A stretch of 64,000 nt of DNA from Dermatemys mawii (Eukaryota > Chordata > Testudines > Dermatemydidae). The position numbers and the translations under genes were made by a program. Positions 12,524 through 22,526 of the stretch are shown here, in pieces (position 1 is the first letter of the stretch; every line of letters begins with the position of its first letter). The notes under the pieces were generated by a model. It searched no databases, was not told the origin of the DNA, and worked only from the letters and a program-made list of their open reading frames with translations. Location: the NCBI GenBank assembly GCA_007922305.1, contig ML677476.1, forward strand, positions 60,675-124,674, given 5' to 3'.

Positions 12524-12954
12524 AATTGGTGGGACAAATTAATCCCCCAGTGAAGTTGTACCAGTTTGGCCCATTATTTTTAGAGGTGAACAAAACTGCA
12601 GATTGCAGCATTATTCTTTATGGAGGGTCCTGATTTTTAGACAGATTTTCTTGCTGGTTTAAATGGTCTCCTGGTTTTTAAACAACTGACGGTATGGCAT
12701 GGTCCATAGTGTGTCGTAGGCCCTTTATAGAACATAAAAAACCTAGTTCCTGGCCCCACAAATTTATAACATAAGGTCTGGATCTACAAACAATTAAATG
12801 CCTGAGTAATTTTACTGACATGTGCATAAGCATTTGAAAGATTATGCTTTAAATTTAGACATACAATTTTACAAATTAAAGACAAAGGGAGCTAGATGGG
12901 TGGGATTGGATTATCTATAGGATGTGCACTCTTTATTGGCCATTATTTAATATT

Positions 12955-13200
12955 CCTTTTGCAGTAGCACCTGGATGACCTAGTGGAGACTGAGACCCCA
13001 CTGAGAGAAAGTCTGTGTCCCAGAATGCTTATTATTTAAATAGAGAAGAGAGGCAAAGGAAGCATTATTATCCCCATTTTACAGATGAGGAACTGTGGTA
13101 CAAAGAGAGATTAAATAACTTGCCCGTGATCAAACAGAAAGCCTGTGACAGAGTAAGATATTAAACTCAAGTCTCTGTCCAGTGCTTTAATCACACAGCA
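12955..13200 (-). repeat. MIR/CORE-type SINE
   Basis: Minus-strand SINE. 'attatccccattttacagatgaggaactg', then 'taacttgcccgtgatcaaacagaaagcctgtgacagag' and 'ctcaagtctctgtccagtgctttaa' are the signature blocks of this family read backwards. The upstream part from 12955 ('gcagtagcacctggatgacc') fits its tail. Confidence 0.75.
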
Positions 13201-13279
13201 GATCAACCTTACTGTTTAAATTGAGGCAGTAACCCTTGTAGAGAGTGTGGGGATCTAAAACATAGCAGCAAGTTGAATG

Positions 13280-13690
13280 AAGAATTCAGCGAAAGAAAAA
13301 AAAAGTTATCAGAATCAGTTAGGCTATCAGTTTAGTGGTTCAAAACCAAAAGTGACCCTAAAAAACTGTGAAAGAAATTGCAAATACAATTTCCATGTTT
13401 TCCATCTTTCAATAACAAATGGAAAATTGAAAATGTTTCTCTTTTTGAAAAGTGATTTTTTTTGATTTTCAGCAATGAAAACCAACTGAAACCCAAACAA
13501 TTTTAATTTTTCAAAACCTGAAAGTTTTTCAGATTTCAGAGCCAAACGATTTTTTTTCTGGTGGTTTTTTGTTTTGATTTTTCATCAGAAACCTGGGATA
13601 CTGAAAGAAATTAGAATTTTCATTTGCCAGAAGAAAAGCAATTTTTATTTTAAAAAAAGGAAACTGAAAATTTGCAGTCAGCTCTGCCTG
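13280..13690. repeat. AT-rich MITE fragment, hAT-like right end
   Basis: AT-rich interior full of AAAATTTT/TTGAAAA words, like the complete element at 37063. The right end 'tttgcagtcagctctg' near 13670-13686 resembles the CAGAGCTG-type terminal inverted repeat of that element. No left end found, so truncated or too diverged. Confidence 0.45.
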
Positions 13691-14458
13691 GTATATTTAT
13701 TTATGAGGTGAGATACCATGGGACAATAAAAGCCCTCATGTTGGATCTTTCTGATCTTCACAGGTCAGTGGGGCTTTATCTCTGTGGACCATGGCCTGTC
13801 TGGATCTGATTATAGGGCTGGCACATAATTATGGTTATCCTTTTAGTGGTAGAATAGGTTGGCATGTTAGTTTAGGCAGTATCAAAGTTCTGAGTATTCT
13901 CAATTTCCACTGAAGAAGTATCTGAGTATCTTATATCATCAACACTTTAGGAGTTGAGAGACCATGAGTTAAATGTGAACGTAAACTCAGACATTATTAA
14001 TGTTTTATTATTAATATATTATGATAGCCATATTACTAATACTATGCAATTATGATTAATAATGGAGCTGGGCATAACAGTCACAGAAATGATGTAATAT
14101 TAATGAGAATAATATATTAATAAGAACTATTATTATTAATAGTGCCAAGCAAAACATTCCCAGTGACATTTATTTTTGTCATCAGCTTTTACCCGGTTCT
14201 GCATTCACACATTTGCATTTATGTGCATGAAACTGGAATGATGTTATGTCACTCTGAAATGTTTTCTAATAATTTTGGGAAAATACATATAAAGGAATTT
14301 AGATGATTGCAAATATTCTTACAGGTAATTTTCCCAGTATTTCCTGAATTGCCTGTTGAGTTGGTTGGTTTTGATGGGTCACAGAAGTCACATGATATTG
14401 GTTCTTGTTCCCTGCTGGGTTGAGCCTATCCCATGTGGTCAGGAGAGTTAATAGAGTT
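13691..14458. other. AT-rich non-coding DNA
   Basis: Unique, with a TTAATA/ATTATTA-rich stretch at 13990-14150. No gene seen. Confidence 0.45.
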
Positions 14459-14745
14459 TAAGGCCAGAAGGGACCATTATGATAATCTAGTCTGACCTGC
14501 TTTATAACACAGGCTAAAGAACCTCAACCTGTAATTTCTGCATTAAACCTTTAACTTTTGTATGAACTGTATCCTAGCTTTTAGAATGATAGCCAGTCTT
14601 GTGTTAAAGACTGTAAGTACTGGAAAATCAACCAATCACTAGATAAGACGTTCCAGTGGTAAATTATGCTCACTCTTAATATGTACCTTATCTCTAGCCT
14701 GCATTTTTCTATTTTAAGCTTCCAACCGCTGATTGGCAGAAACCC
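14459..14745 (-). mobile_element. CR1 LINE 3' end fragment
   Basis: Reverse-oriented CR1 terminus. 'gtttaaggccagaagggaccattatgataatctagtctgacctgc' is the minus-strand form of the CR1 3' end, and 'ccagtggtaaattatgctcactcttaatatgtacctt' is the usual upstream region. Extends to about 14745 ('aagcttccaaccgctg'). Confidence 0.8.
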
Positions 14746-14820
14746 GTTTGGCTCTCTTTCACAGTGAGGATGGTAGAATTTTGTGTGTTCTGTCCAAGCC
14801 AGTTAAATAAATAAATTACA

Positions 14821-15228
14821 GTGACAAGGAGAAGCTCTAAGCTGCTTCTTGCTTCACTATACAGGCTCATAGCACTGATCATCAGAGGACCAAAACACAT
14901 CAGCCACATCATCAGGGGCTCGTTCACCTGCACATCTACCAATGTGATATATGCCATCATGTGCCAGCAATGCCCTTCTGCTATGTATATTGGCCAGACT
15001 GGACAGTCTCTACCTAAAAGAATAAATGGACACAAATTGGACATCAGGAATCGTAACATTCAAAAATCAGTAGGAGAACACTTTAATCTTCCTGGACATT
15101 CTATGACATATTTAAAAGTAACCATACTGGAACAAAAAATCTTCAGAAACAGACTTCAAAGAGAAACTGCAGAACTAAAATTCTTTTGCAAATTTGACAC
15201 CATTAATTTGGGCTTGAATAGGGACTGA
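14821..15228 (+). pseudogene. PLE GIY-YIG endonuclease domain remnant
   Basis: An open frame of 135 codons. Residues about 38-60 read NVIYAIMCQQCPSAMYIGQT: the VIY and YIG pair define the GIY-YIG nuclease core, with the CxxC-type cysteines between them as in Penelope-like elements. It continues through QSLPKRINGHKLDIR, and then NIQKSVGEHFNLPGHS. The conserved H of RINGH is present. The upstream RT is missing, so the true start is lost and the first ATG here is not meaningful. The frame is free of stops, but without an RT it cannot move itself. Confidence 0.85.
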
Positions 15229-15410
15229 GAGTGGCTGGCTCACTACAAAAGCAGCTTTGCCTCTCCTGGAATTGGCACCACCTCATCAGTTATTAGGAGT
15301 GGACTACACCCACCCTGATCCTATTGGCCTTGTCAACACTGGTTCTCCACTTCTGAGGTAACTCCCTTCACTTCATGTGTTAGTATATAATGCCTGCATC
15401 TGTAATTTTC

Positions 15411-15470
15411 ACTCCATGCTTCTGAAGAAGTGGTTTTTTTACCCATGAAAGCTTATGCTCAAATAAATGT
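15411..15470 (+). ncRNA. Hammerhead-ribozyme-like motif of PLE end (mutated core)
   Basis: Order of parts: CTGAAGA (15422-15428) where the hammerhead core needs CTGATGA, stem II GTGG/CCCA, conserved GAAA (15447-15450), then stem III GC-TTAT-GC with the expected cleavage site after the C at 15460. Hammerheads in PLE termini are established knowledge (Cervera and de la Peña). The T-to-A change in the core and a weakened stem II suggest this copy is inactive. Confidence 0.65.
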
Positions 15471-15539
15471 TAGTCTTTAAGGTGTCACTGGACTTCTTGT
15501 TTTTGTGGATACAGACTAACATGGCTACCCCCAGATGCT

Positions 15540-16055
15540 GGAAAGAGAGTAAGGTACCACAAAAGATGTGTGGTGCAAACATAATCACTTTGTATAAAAA
15601 TAAAGGCGAAAAGGGCAACTGCAACAACTACAGAGATATCTTGCTACTAAGTGTAGTAGGTAAAGCTTTCACAAAAGTGCATCTACACCAGCCGGTGAAT
15701 CGTGTCTACCCTGAATCATAATGTGGATTCAGGGCTGGAAGATCAACTATAGACATGATATTTTATCCGCATCAACTCCAAGAAAAGTGCAGAGAGCAAA
15801 ACCGACCATTGTACATTGCCTTTGTGGACCGAACCAAAGCATTCTACACAGTCAGCAAAACAGGTTTATTTGCAATACTAGAAAAGATAGGATGCCCACC
15901 AACTCTGAGTCTTAGACATTCATTCCACAATAATCTGAGACCAACTGTCCAGTTCAACAGGTCCACTTTGGACAGCTTTGAGATGAAAAGTGGAGTAAAG
16001 CAAGGATGTGTTCTTGCCCCTACACTCTTTGGAATTTTCTTCTTGGTACTCTTGG
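15540..16055 (+). pseudogene. Non-LTR retrotransposon RT fragment (not CR1)
   Basis: Translated pieces match RT blocks of a second LINE clade: GANIITLYKNKGEKGNCNNYRDILLLSVVGK (block 1-2), then CGFRAGRSTIDMIF, then YIAFVDRTKAFY (motif A, with the catalytic D retained), then SGVKQGCVLAPTLFGIFF (motif B). A stop at about 15719 splits the first part from the second. The FADD box and everything after it are absent because the sequence changes to gypsy-type protein at about 16055. The clade is uncertain; RTE-like is my best guess. It starts immediately after the PLE terminus. Confidence 0.8.
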
Positions 16056-16900
16056 ATGGCACCAGGTTCCCAGGCAAAGTCCTCACAAACCACAGAAATG
16101 TGGAATTCCTGAAGATGGCTTGGCACCTAAATCTGGAACAGCCCCACTGGGCCCGCTTCTTCACAGGATTCGACGTTATGGTGACCTACTGCCCTAGGAT
16201 CAGGAATGGGAAGGCAGATGTCTTATCCTGAAAGGGGGAATATTGTGAACCTGACTAAGAGACTCCATCCAAGATGCTCAAAACATCAAATTTCATTTGG
16301 GGAACTACTGTCCTACTATGCTCCATATCTTCCTCAATGATCCTTTTGCTGTTCAAATTCACCAAGGCCTAGACAATGACAATGCTCAGACTTTCTCGAT
16401 CTTCACACTCCAGGATGGAATCCTGTCTCAGAATGAGAACATCTATGTACCTGATGACTAAGCCAGGCTGCAAGTCCTGCAAATCTTCCACTATGCTGCT
16501 TTGGTGGGTCACATCAGTTGATCCAAAACCCGACTCTGGCACTGAGGCGTTTCCAGTGGCTGACTCTCTGCACTTTGATAGCCGCCCCTCACTCAGTTCT
16601 CTGACCTCTGTCCCTGAACCAAAACTCCCAATGCAAAACTGTTCAGCCTCCTTCAGCCCTTGCCCACACCACATTGGCCTTGGCCCATCATGTAGATTGA
16701 CTTCATCATGGAGTTACCAAGAATACACCACAACTTCCAAGCATATACCACAACTCTAGTAATAGTTGATCACCTGGCAAAGATGGAACATTTTATACAA
16801 TATTGCAGCCTCCCCACCACCCCAGTAAAAGGCCATCTCTTTGAAGACAAGATTTTTTGCCTTAATGGGTTGCGAACAAGGTCTCCTGGTAGGTGACCCT
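16056..16900 (+). pseudogene. Ty3/gypsy pol remnant: RNase H end, H2C2 zinc-binding part, integrase start
   Basis: 16075-16228 encodes the end of an RNase H domain (LEQPHWARFFTGFDVMVTYC, then GKADVLS). 16390-16530 resembles the pre-integrase H2C2 region (QDGILSQNENIYVPDD, then ARLQVLQIFHYAALVGH). 16700-16860 resembles the start of the integrase core (TTLVIVDHLAKMEHFI; the D and H are present). The pieces lie in different frames with stops. The integrase is cut off at about 16895 and is followed by a purine-rich tract and an LTR-like region. Non-functional. Same strand as the upstream RT, giving an accidental open frame across the junction. Confidence 0.8.
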
Positions 16901-16904
16901 GAAA

Positions 16905-17450
16905 GGCGGGGGGTACTAATAGGGACTAGACAGCTAGGACCAGCTGATGGCCTACTCATTGAGTAACTGCTTTGCTAGGCAACCAGTGAGCCAAGCTGCA
17001 CTGCCTTGGAACTGACAGAATGGCCACAGCCCCTGATTGGCTGCTGGTTTAGCATTCCTGCTCATAAACCTGGCTCTCACAGCAGATTAGCAGCTGCTCA
17101 ATGCTTAATATGCCTGGAGCTGTGCTTGCTCTTGTTCCAGTCCTTGCTCCCTTCTGGCTTCAACCCCCAGCTCTGCCTCTGGCTTACGACTCTGGTTGAC
17201 CCTCCTGTTCTGGCATTCAGCTTCTGAGTCTTCAGTACTAATCCCTGCCTCTGCCTCTGGCTTACAACTCCGGTTTACCCGCTGGCTCTGACATTTGGCT
17301 TCTGTCCCTCTGGTACCTGCCCTCGGCTCGTTCCCTGGATTCTGCCTACCCTTGGATCCAGATCTAACTGGTAGGGCAAACTCTTGCTTCCCCCACCAGG
17401 CCTGACTGCCCACAGCCCAGCTGGCTGTGTTCCAGGAGTTTTCATAGTTC
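16905..17450 (+). mobile_element. LTR-like region following gypsy remnant
   Basis: Begins after a purine tract (GAAAGGCGGGGGG at about 16901) that would serve as a polypurine tract. It contains 'ctaggcaacc', 'ctgattggct', 'agcagctgctca' and 'cttgttcc' in the same order as the LTR at 45431-45882, so I infer a related LTR. Internally it has imperfect duplication of 'ctctggcttac' segments (17170-17280). The right end and any TSD were not found. Confidence 0.5.
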
Positions 17451-18639
17451 CCATAGTCTCTGGAAACTCTCGCCTGTGCCTGACTCCCACCAAGAGTCAG
17501 ATTTTTCACAGGATACCTCCCCTCAGATTTTCTTTGGTCCTATATAGCTCTCAGGTGCTGCCTGGCCTTCTTAACGGGCCAAATATGAAGCACCATTTCT
17601 GGCACAGGGGCTCTGTGCCTAATTCTTTTACTGGGGTCAGCCACGTTGTGATGAGGGTGTTTGGATCTTTGTGGATATGGAGCCAAATTTCTCCAAATTT
17701 CAGGGGCATTTAGATAAGAGATTTTGGCTAGGGGGCATTTTTCATTTAACATTTTTTCATAGGCAGCAATATATGAGGTATTCTCATTACTTATACTACT
17801 GGAGAAATCAGTGTGGTACTCTACCAGAAAAAGGAGTTTCTGATGTTTTATCATTTAGATTTAATCATCACTACTTCTGGGGTTCCGATTTCTTCCCCTA
17901 GGAAAGTGTTCTATACTCTAATAGATCTTTCTCTTAGGAACTTATTCCCAGGTGTCCAGTCTAACTTGCCCTTTGCTCAATTTAATCGCAATAGTTCAGA
18001 AGATAAGATACGGAAGAATACAGTAGCCAACTGATACCATATGGGAGATTTCCTGAGAGCAGAATGAAATCATTCAATATGTAATTCAACCAGGATAGTG
18101 GGGATAATACACCTGCTTTTAAGAAAAATGCTATGGGATCTTTAATGACTGGAAGTGGTCAGAAGGATCTTGGTTTTTAAAATCTCCTTCAAAAGGCAAC
18201 ATTGAGCCTTGAATGGACATTAGATTAGGCCCATCATTAGCAGCTCAGCACTAAAACCATGCAAGAGCAGCAATTCATGGCAGACATGAAAGGAATAGTG
18301 TCATAGTGAATAAAAAAACTTCGCATCTTGCGTTTTCCTTGGAGGTTTTCCACCCAAATATTGACTAGGTTCATCCATGCTTACAAGATCTAAAAAGGTC
18401 ACCGCTGGTGTTGGTATGTGTCACACTGTCTGGATTGGCTCACAGCCATGACTGCCAAAATCAGGGAAGACTGTTAAAAAGCAGGGCAGACATCTCAAAC
18501 TGGAGGAGTGTTCCATAATTAGATTTCACTAAGCAAGTAACAAATGTGAACTCCTGAAGCACTGTAACAGTCTCACCATGGAGTCACAGACACTCCTCTT
18601 GGGAACTCCAGTCTATCTTGTCACCAAGGCAAACTGGAC
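17451..18639. other. No gene seen; unclassified DNA
   Basis: No recognisable protein or known repeat. Possibly flanking parts of the LTR above at its left end and of the older repeat below at its right end. Confidence 0.4.
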
Positions 18640-18804
18640 TTGATAGCTGGTGGACATACAACCAAGATCAAAAAAGATTCAGATTACTTCCTGTCCCAAG
18701 AGACGAGTCACTTACCTCAGGTCAATTAATACCTCAGATCTTACACCAAAGACAAATCTTGTAACCAATCTGATTGTGAACAAACTAGGGATTTACTAAC
18801 TAGG

Positions 18805-19546
18805 TGTAGTGAGCCCAAGTGGTATCCCTCCGATTGAGAGTGCGAGGGAGACGGAGGCACCCCTTGGAGGGTGGAGCCAAGGCCGCCCTTCCCCCCTCGC
18901 CGGAAGTACAGGGGCGGGACCAGAGCTATTAAAGGCCAGCCCTGCAGCCCAGAAGGGAGAGAAGCAGGGGAGGAGAAGGATGCTCCACAGGACCTGCTGC
19001 TGCCTGGAGGAGACTCGAGCCCGAGCTGCTCTCCAATCCCGATGCTGAGGATGACTGGCCCACCGTGTACCCAGAGGAACCGGAAGCTGACTGGACATCA
19101 GAGGTACCCACTCCCTGAGTCAGCTGCCCCAACCCTGAACAGGGGAACACTAAAGATTGTTCGTTTTGCCTGCTGTCTGTGCCGTGAAGCTCAGGCTCTG
19201 GCCTTTAAAGACTGTTTATGTTTGCGGGCTGCCTGTGCCACGCCCAGGCCAGAGCCAGCCTCTCAAGGACTATTTGTTTGCTTTGCTGGCTGCCTGAGCC
19301 CGAAGCCCAGGCCTCAGCCCTCTAAAGACTGCTTTGTTTTCACTGGCTGCCAGTGCCCTGAAGCCCAGGCTAGAGCCAGCCTTCTAGAGATTGTTTGCTG
19401 CTGGCTACCTGAGCTCCTGAAAGCCCAGGTCCCAGCTGTATCTAGGGACTGCGCTACTTGCCGGTCATCTTACAGAGCCTGAACCCGGCCAGTGCGGACC
19501 GGCCCAAGGGGTCTCCCTCCGATTGGGAGTGCAAGGGAGCCCTATA
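18805..19546. mobile_element. Solo LTR with perfect 5-bp target-site duplication
   Basis: 742 bp. It starts TGTAGTG and ends CCTATA (TG...CA ends with one change at the right: CTATA for CTACA). It is flanked by CTAGG at 18800-18804 and again at 19547-19551, a perfect 5-bp TSD. 'agctattaaaggccag' near 18927 is a possible TATA-type element. A near-repeat of 'ccctccgattgagagtgc' occurs at both ends (18827 and 19515). 5-bp TSDs fit Ty3/gypsy or class III ERV LTRs. No internal coding region is present, so it is a recombination product. Confidence 0.85.
19151..19460. repeat. Minisatellite of about 58 bp inside the LTR
   Basis: Units start at about 19151, 19205, 19263, 19323, 19385 and 19443 (spacing 54-62 bp). 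Each begins like 'taaagactg' and contains 'ggctgcctg...gaagcccaggc...agcc'. The array keeps a plus-strand frame open at 18871-19482, which is why an apparent 203-codon protein exists. I treat that frame as an artefact of the repeat. Confidence 0.8.
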
Positions 19547-20257
19547 CTAGGAAAAAGAAAAGAGAGAGTTATGTACAGGTTAAAGCAAGCTGCCATATAT
19601 ATATACAAATAAATTACAGTCTATGGTTCCAAATGGTGACAGAGATGTAGTAATCTGTCAGCATTGAATGTCTTTTAGGGCTAACTGACCCTGGAGATCT
19701 CTGCTTCTGTTTCTTAACTCCAGCCCTGAGAGAGTCCAAACAGCAAAAGAGAAATATTTTTTTTTCTTATGTCCTTCTTTTATCTCCTACTTCTAGCATT
19801 CAAGCTGATGGGATGGGTTTTCTTGCACATAACATCTTCATGGATGTGAAAGCATCATTAATCACGTCTTTGTATAGTGATGATCCGCAGGATCCCTTTT
19901 AGTTTTGATCGTTCTTCTTGATGGGCAGTGGACCATTCCTCCTGACTGGGTGCAGACATTCAGAGCAAGTATTCTTACAGTTATAAAGCAAAGCTTACAT
20001 ATTTTCTTATAGCATGGGATACAGACATTACAAGTGAGGTTAAGGCAGGCAGCAAGCATTCCATAGAGTCTAAGCACTAAACTAAATATAAGTCGAATAC
20101 CTATCTTGAATAGTCTATAATAACCTATCTTGCCTAACATATAGGCAAGCTGGTATGGTTTGCACTATGAATTTATCAGTGCTCAGCTGACACCTACAGC
20201 CTTGGTAAGAGCAGGCACTTGGTCATGGTATGGATGAAAGATTTCATAATTTCAGGT

Positions 20258-20865
20258 TTCAGAGTAGCAGCCATGTTAGTCTGTATCCACAAAAAGAATG
20301 AGGAGTACTTGTGCAACCTTAGAGACTAACAAATTTATTTGAGCATAAGCTTTTGTGGGCTACAGCACACTTCATCAGATGCATAGAATGGAACATACAG
20401 TAGGAAGATAGATAGATAACATGAAAAGGTGGAAGTTGCCATATCAACTCTAAAAAATTAATTAATTAAGATGAGCTATTATCAGCAGGAGAAAAAAAAC
20501 TTTTGTAGTGATAATCAACATGGCTCATTTCAGACAGTTGACGTGAAGGTGTGAGTAACGGTAGGGGAAAACTTAACATGGGGAAATAGATTGCAAACAT
20601 GGGGAAATAAATTCAATTTGTGTAATGACCCAGCCACTCCCAGTCATTATTCAAACCTCAGTTAATGGTATTCAGTTTGCAAATTAATTCCAGTTCAGCA
20701 GTTTCTCATTGGAGTCTAAAGTTTTTTAGTTGCAGAATTGCCACTTTTAAGTCTGTTACTGAGTTAACAGAAAACTTGAAGTGTTCTGTTTTTGAATGTT
20801 TTGATTCCTGATTTCAGATTAGTATCCATTTATTCTTTTGTATAGAGACTGTCCAATCGATGTCT
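20258..20865 (-). mobile_element. Penelope-like element 3' end, minus-strand half of inverted structure
   Basis: Starts with the PLE terminus (GTTTCAGAGTAGCAGCC..., reverse orientation) and a hammerhead-like motif (20341-20392). It continues through the same 3' UTR as 55502-55940 ('tcatttcagacagttgacgtgaagg') and ends inside the GIY-YIG domain (IGQSLYKRINGY at about 20830-20865, minus strand). It then joins head-to-head to plus-strand PLE sequence. Confidence 0.8.
20341..20392 (-). ncRNA. Hammerhead-ribozyme-like motif of PLE end (minus strand)
   Basis: On the minus strand: GCAT, CTGATGA (complement of 20372-20378, intact), a stem II GTGTGC/GCCCAC that is weakened, AAAA instead of GAAA, then GCTTATGC for stem III. 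One core change (G to A) is expected to abolish cleavage. Confidence 0.7.
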
Positions 20866-21111
20866 TTGCCTCAAGGAATATTTCTAACACACCTCTGAAC
20901 AACATACTAACCCACAGAAATGTTCCTACTAGCACTACAAAAAGAAGGATTCTATGTAGACTCCTCCTGAAGGTCAAAACAACAGATTGGACTTCTACAT
21001 AGATTGCTTCTGTCAACGTGCACGGGCTGAAATTGTGGAAAAGCAGCATCACTTGCCCCACAACCTCAGCTGTGCGGAACATAATGCCATCAACAGCCTC
21101 AGGAACAACTT

Positions 21112-21416
21112 TGACATCATAATCAAAAAGGCTGACAAAGGAGGTGCTGTCATCATCATCATCATTGTCACCATAACTCTGATGTGAACTCTGATGTCAA
21201 CTCTGACATCATAATCAAAAAGGCTGACAAAGGAGGTGCTGTCATCATCATCATCATCGTCACCATAACTCTGATGTCAACTCTGACATCATAATCAAAA
21301 AGGCTGACAAAGGAGGTNNNNNNNNNNCTGATGTCAACTCTGACATCATAATCAAAAAGGCTGACAAAGGAGGTGCTGTCATCGTCATCGTCATCAACAT
21401 CATCATCAACACAATA
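21112..21416 (+). repeat. Tandem amplification of the PLE DKGGAV motif, with assembly gap
   Basis: Units beginning 'tgacatcataatcaaaaagg' start at 21112, 21204, 21284 and 21341, spaced about 92, 80 and 57 bp (the last spacing includes the gap). Each carries the KKADKGGAV codons followed by a (TCA)n run whose length differs. Ten N at 21318-21327 mark unresolved copy number. Confidence 0.9.
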
Positions 21417-21417
21417 C

Positions 21418-21765
21418 AATTCCTTGGGCTACTTCCCCACAGCAGTCCCCGCTTCTTCAAACGCCACTTCACCCTTACCTCAGGGCCTCCTTCCTTGCGT
21501 ATGATATGTTGTCCACCACTCATTCTCACCAACAGCACAACCTCCTCCCACAGCTCCTGACACCCACACCCACCTGAGTAACTGAGAGGTTTTTAACTGG
21601 TTTCAGCCAGTCCCTGATTGGCTTCAGGTGTCCAAATCAGGCTAGGTGTTTCTAATCCTTTCTAGAAGGTTCCATTGGTACCAGGGATTTGTTTAGCCTG
21701 AGACTAACATATCTATTCTTTAGCACTTTCCTATAGCCATCCAGCCTTGCCCCATCACAAGGGTT
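21418..21765 (-). mobile_element. LTR fragment, second copy of the family at 27384-28014
   Basis: Aligns by eye with 27640-28014 over nearly its whole length ('cacagcagtccccgcttctt', 'acgccacttcacccttacct', 'gatatgttgtccaccactca'), and ends 'gccccatcaca' where the other ends 'gactccgtcaca'. On the minus strand this is the first half of an LTR starting TGTGATGG. It interrupts the PLE RT. Confidence 0.8.
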
Positions 21766-22309
21766 AGAATATGAACAAGAGGCTGCTAGGCAGCTCTCTA
21801 ACTCCACATTCTACAGGCCATTATCCTCTGATCCCACTGAGGATTACCAAAAGAAACTACACTATCTGCTCAAGAAACTCCTTGAAAAAGCACAGGAACA
21901 GATCTATACAGACACATCCCTAGAACTCTGACCAGGGGTATTCTAGTTGCTACCCAAGATCTATAAATCTGGAAATCCTGGACACCCCATCATCTCAGGC
22001 ACTGGCTTCCTAACAGCAGGATTGTCTGGCTATGTAGACTCTCTCCTCAGGCCCTATGCTGCCAACCCTCTCAACTATCTTTGAGACACCACTAACTTCC
22101 AGAGGAAACTACAATCCATTGGTGATCTTTCAGAAAACACCATCTTGGCCATTATGGATGTAGAAGCTGTAAAATCCAGGTCAGTTTACATTCTTACCGC
22201 CGGCTCTGTTCCTTTAGAATAGCTTTACTCAGGCTGAGTAGTCACTTACTGTACATGTAGTTCCACTGAAATTGGGGAAAGATGCTATTCAAGGTGAATA
22301 AATGTATTC

Positions 22310-22526
22310 ATCTAGTCATAAGAACATTAGCATGGCCATACTGGGTCAGACCAAAGGTTCATCTAGCCCAGTATCCTGTCTTCTGATAGTGTCTGGGGCC
22401 AGATGTCTCAGAGCGAATGAACAGAACAGACCATTTTTCATTGAGGCTTCAAAGAAAGGTGCAAAAACAACCCATTACAAGGGATTGTGTTAAGAACATA
22501 GGAATGGCCATATTGAGTCAGATCAA
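22310..22526 (-). mobile_element. CR1 LINE 3' tips (two adjacent pieces)
   Basis: 22318-22450 reads 'agaacattagcatggccatactgggtcagaccaaagg...ccagtatcctgtctt', the minus-strand CR1 terminus also seen at 25190. A second tip ('taagaacataggaatggccatattgagtcagatc') begins at 22491. Both are short 5'-truncated insertions. Confidence 0.8.

Larger units (their letters stand above)
14821..15537 (+). mobile_element. Penelope-like element, 3' portion with GIY-YIG endonuclease and ribozyme-bearing end
   Basis: 5'-truncated PLE. It holds the C-terminal endonuclease domain (14821-15228), a roughly 200-bp 3' untranslated part, a hammerhead-like motif (15411-15470) and the terminus 'gatacagactaacatggctacccc' ending near 15532. 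The same terminus occurs at 20258 and 55502 in reverse orientation. PLEs are retroelements that pair a telomerase-like RT with a GIY-YIG nuclease; only the nuclease end survives here. Single orientation, unlike the three inverted PLE loci in the window. Confidence 0.85.
18640..20255. repeat. Older dispersed repeat of unknown class, split by a solo LTR
   Basis: Sequence around 18670-18800 ('gagtcacttacctcaggtcaattaatacctcag', 'aaccaatctgattgtgaacaaactagggatttactaactagg') continues at 19547 ('ctaggaaaaagaaaagagagagttatgtacaggttaaagc'). I recall this block as a high-copy turtle repeat, possibly LTR-related. It is cut by the LTR at 18805-19546 and ends against the PLE at 20258. Boundaries on the left are approximate. 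Confidence 0.45.
20866..22173 (+). pseudogene. Penelope-like element RT remnant, interrupted by tandem repeat and LTR fragment
   Basis: 20987-21150 encodes an RT N-terminal region ending in NFDIIIKKADKGGAVI, which matches the conserved DKGGAV block of PLEs. After a tandem array (21112-21416) and an LTR piece (21418-21765), the protein resumes: EYEQEAARQLSNSTFYRPLS, then YLLKKLLEKAQEQI, then LPKIYKSGNPGHPIISGTGF, then GLSGYVDSLLRPYA, then ILAIMDVEA at about 22150-22173. Motif A (MDVEA) is reached and then the element stops, so the catalytic DD box is missing. Stops are present (for example after LEL at about 21930). It reads away from the minus-strand half at 20258-20865, so the two halves are 5' to 5'. 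Confidence 0.85.

Noticed and set aside
15755..16231. 158-codon frame combining RT and RNase H-like protein
   Set aside because: As a gene: the two halves belong to different retroelement types and the junction truncates both. Reported as a chimera in the findings.
18871..19482. Open frame of 203 codons on the plus strand with regular cysteine spacing
   Set aside because: Looks like a repeat protein, but the periodicity comes from the 58-bp minisatellite inside a solo LTR with a clear TSD.
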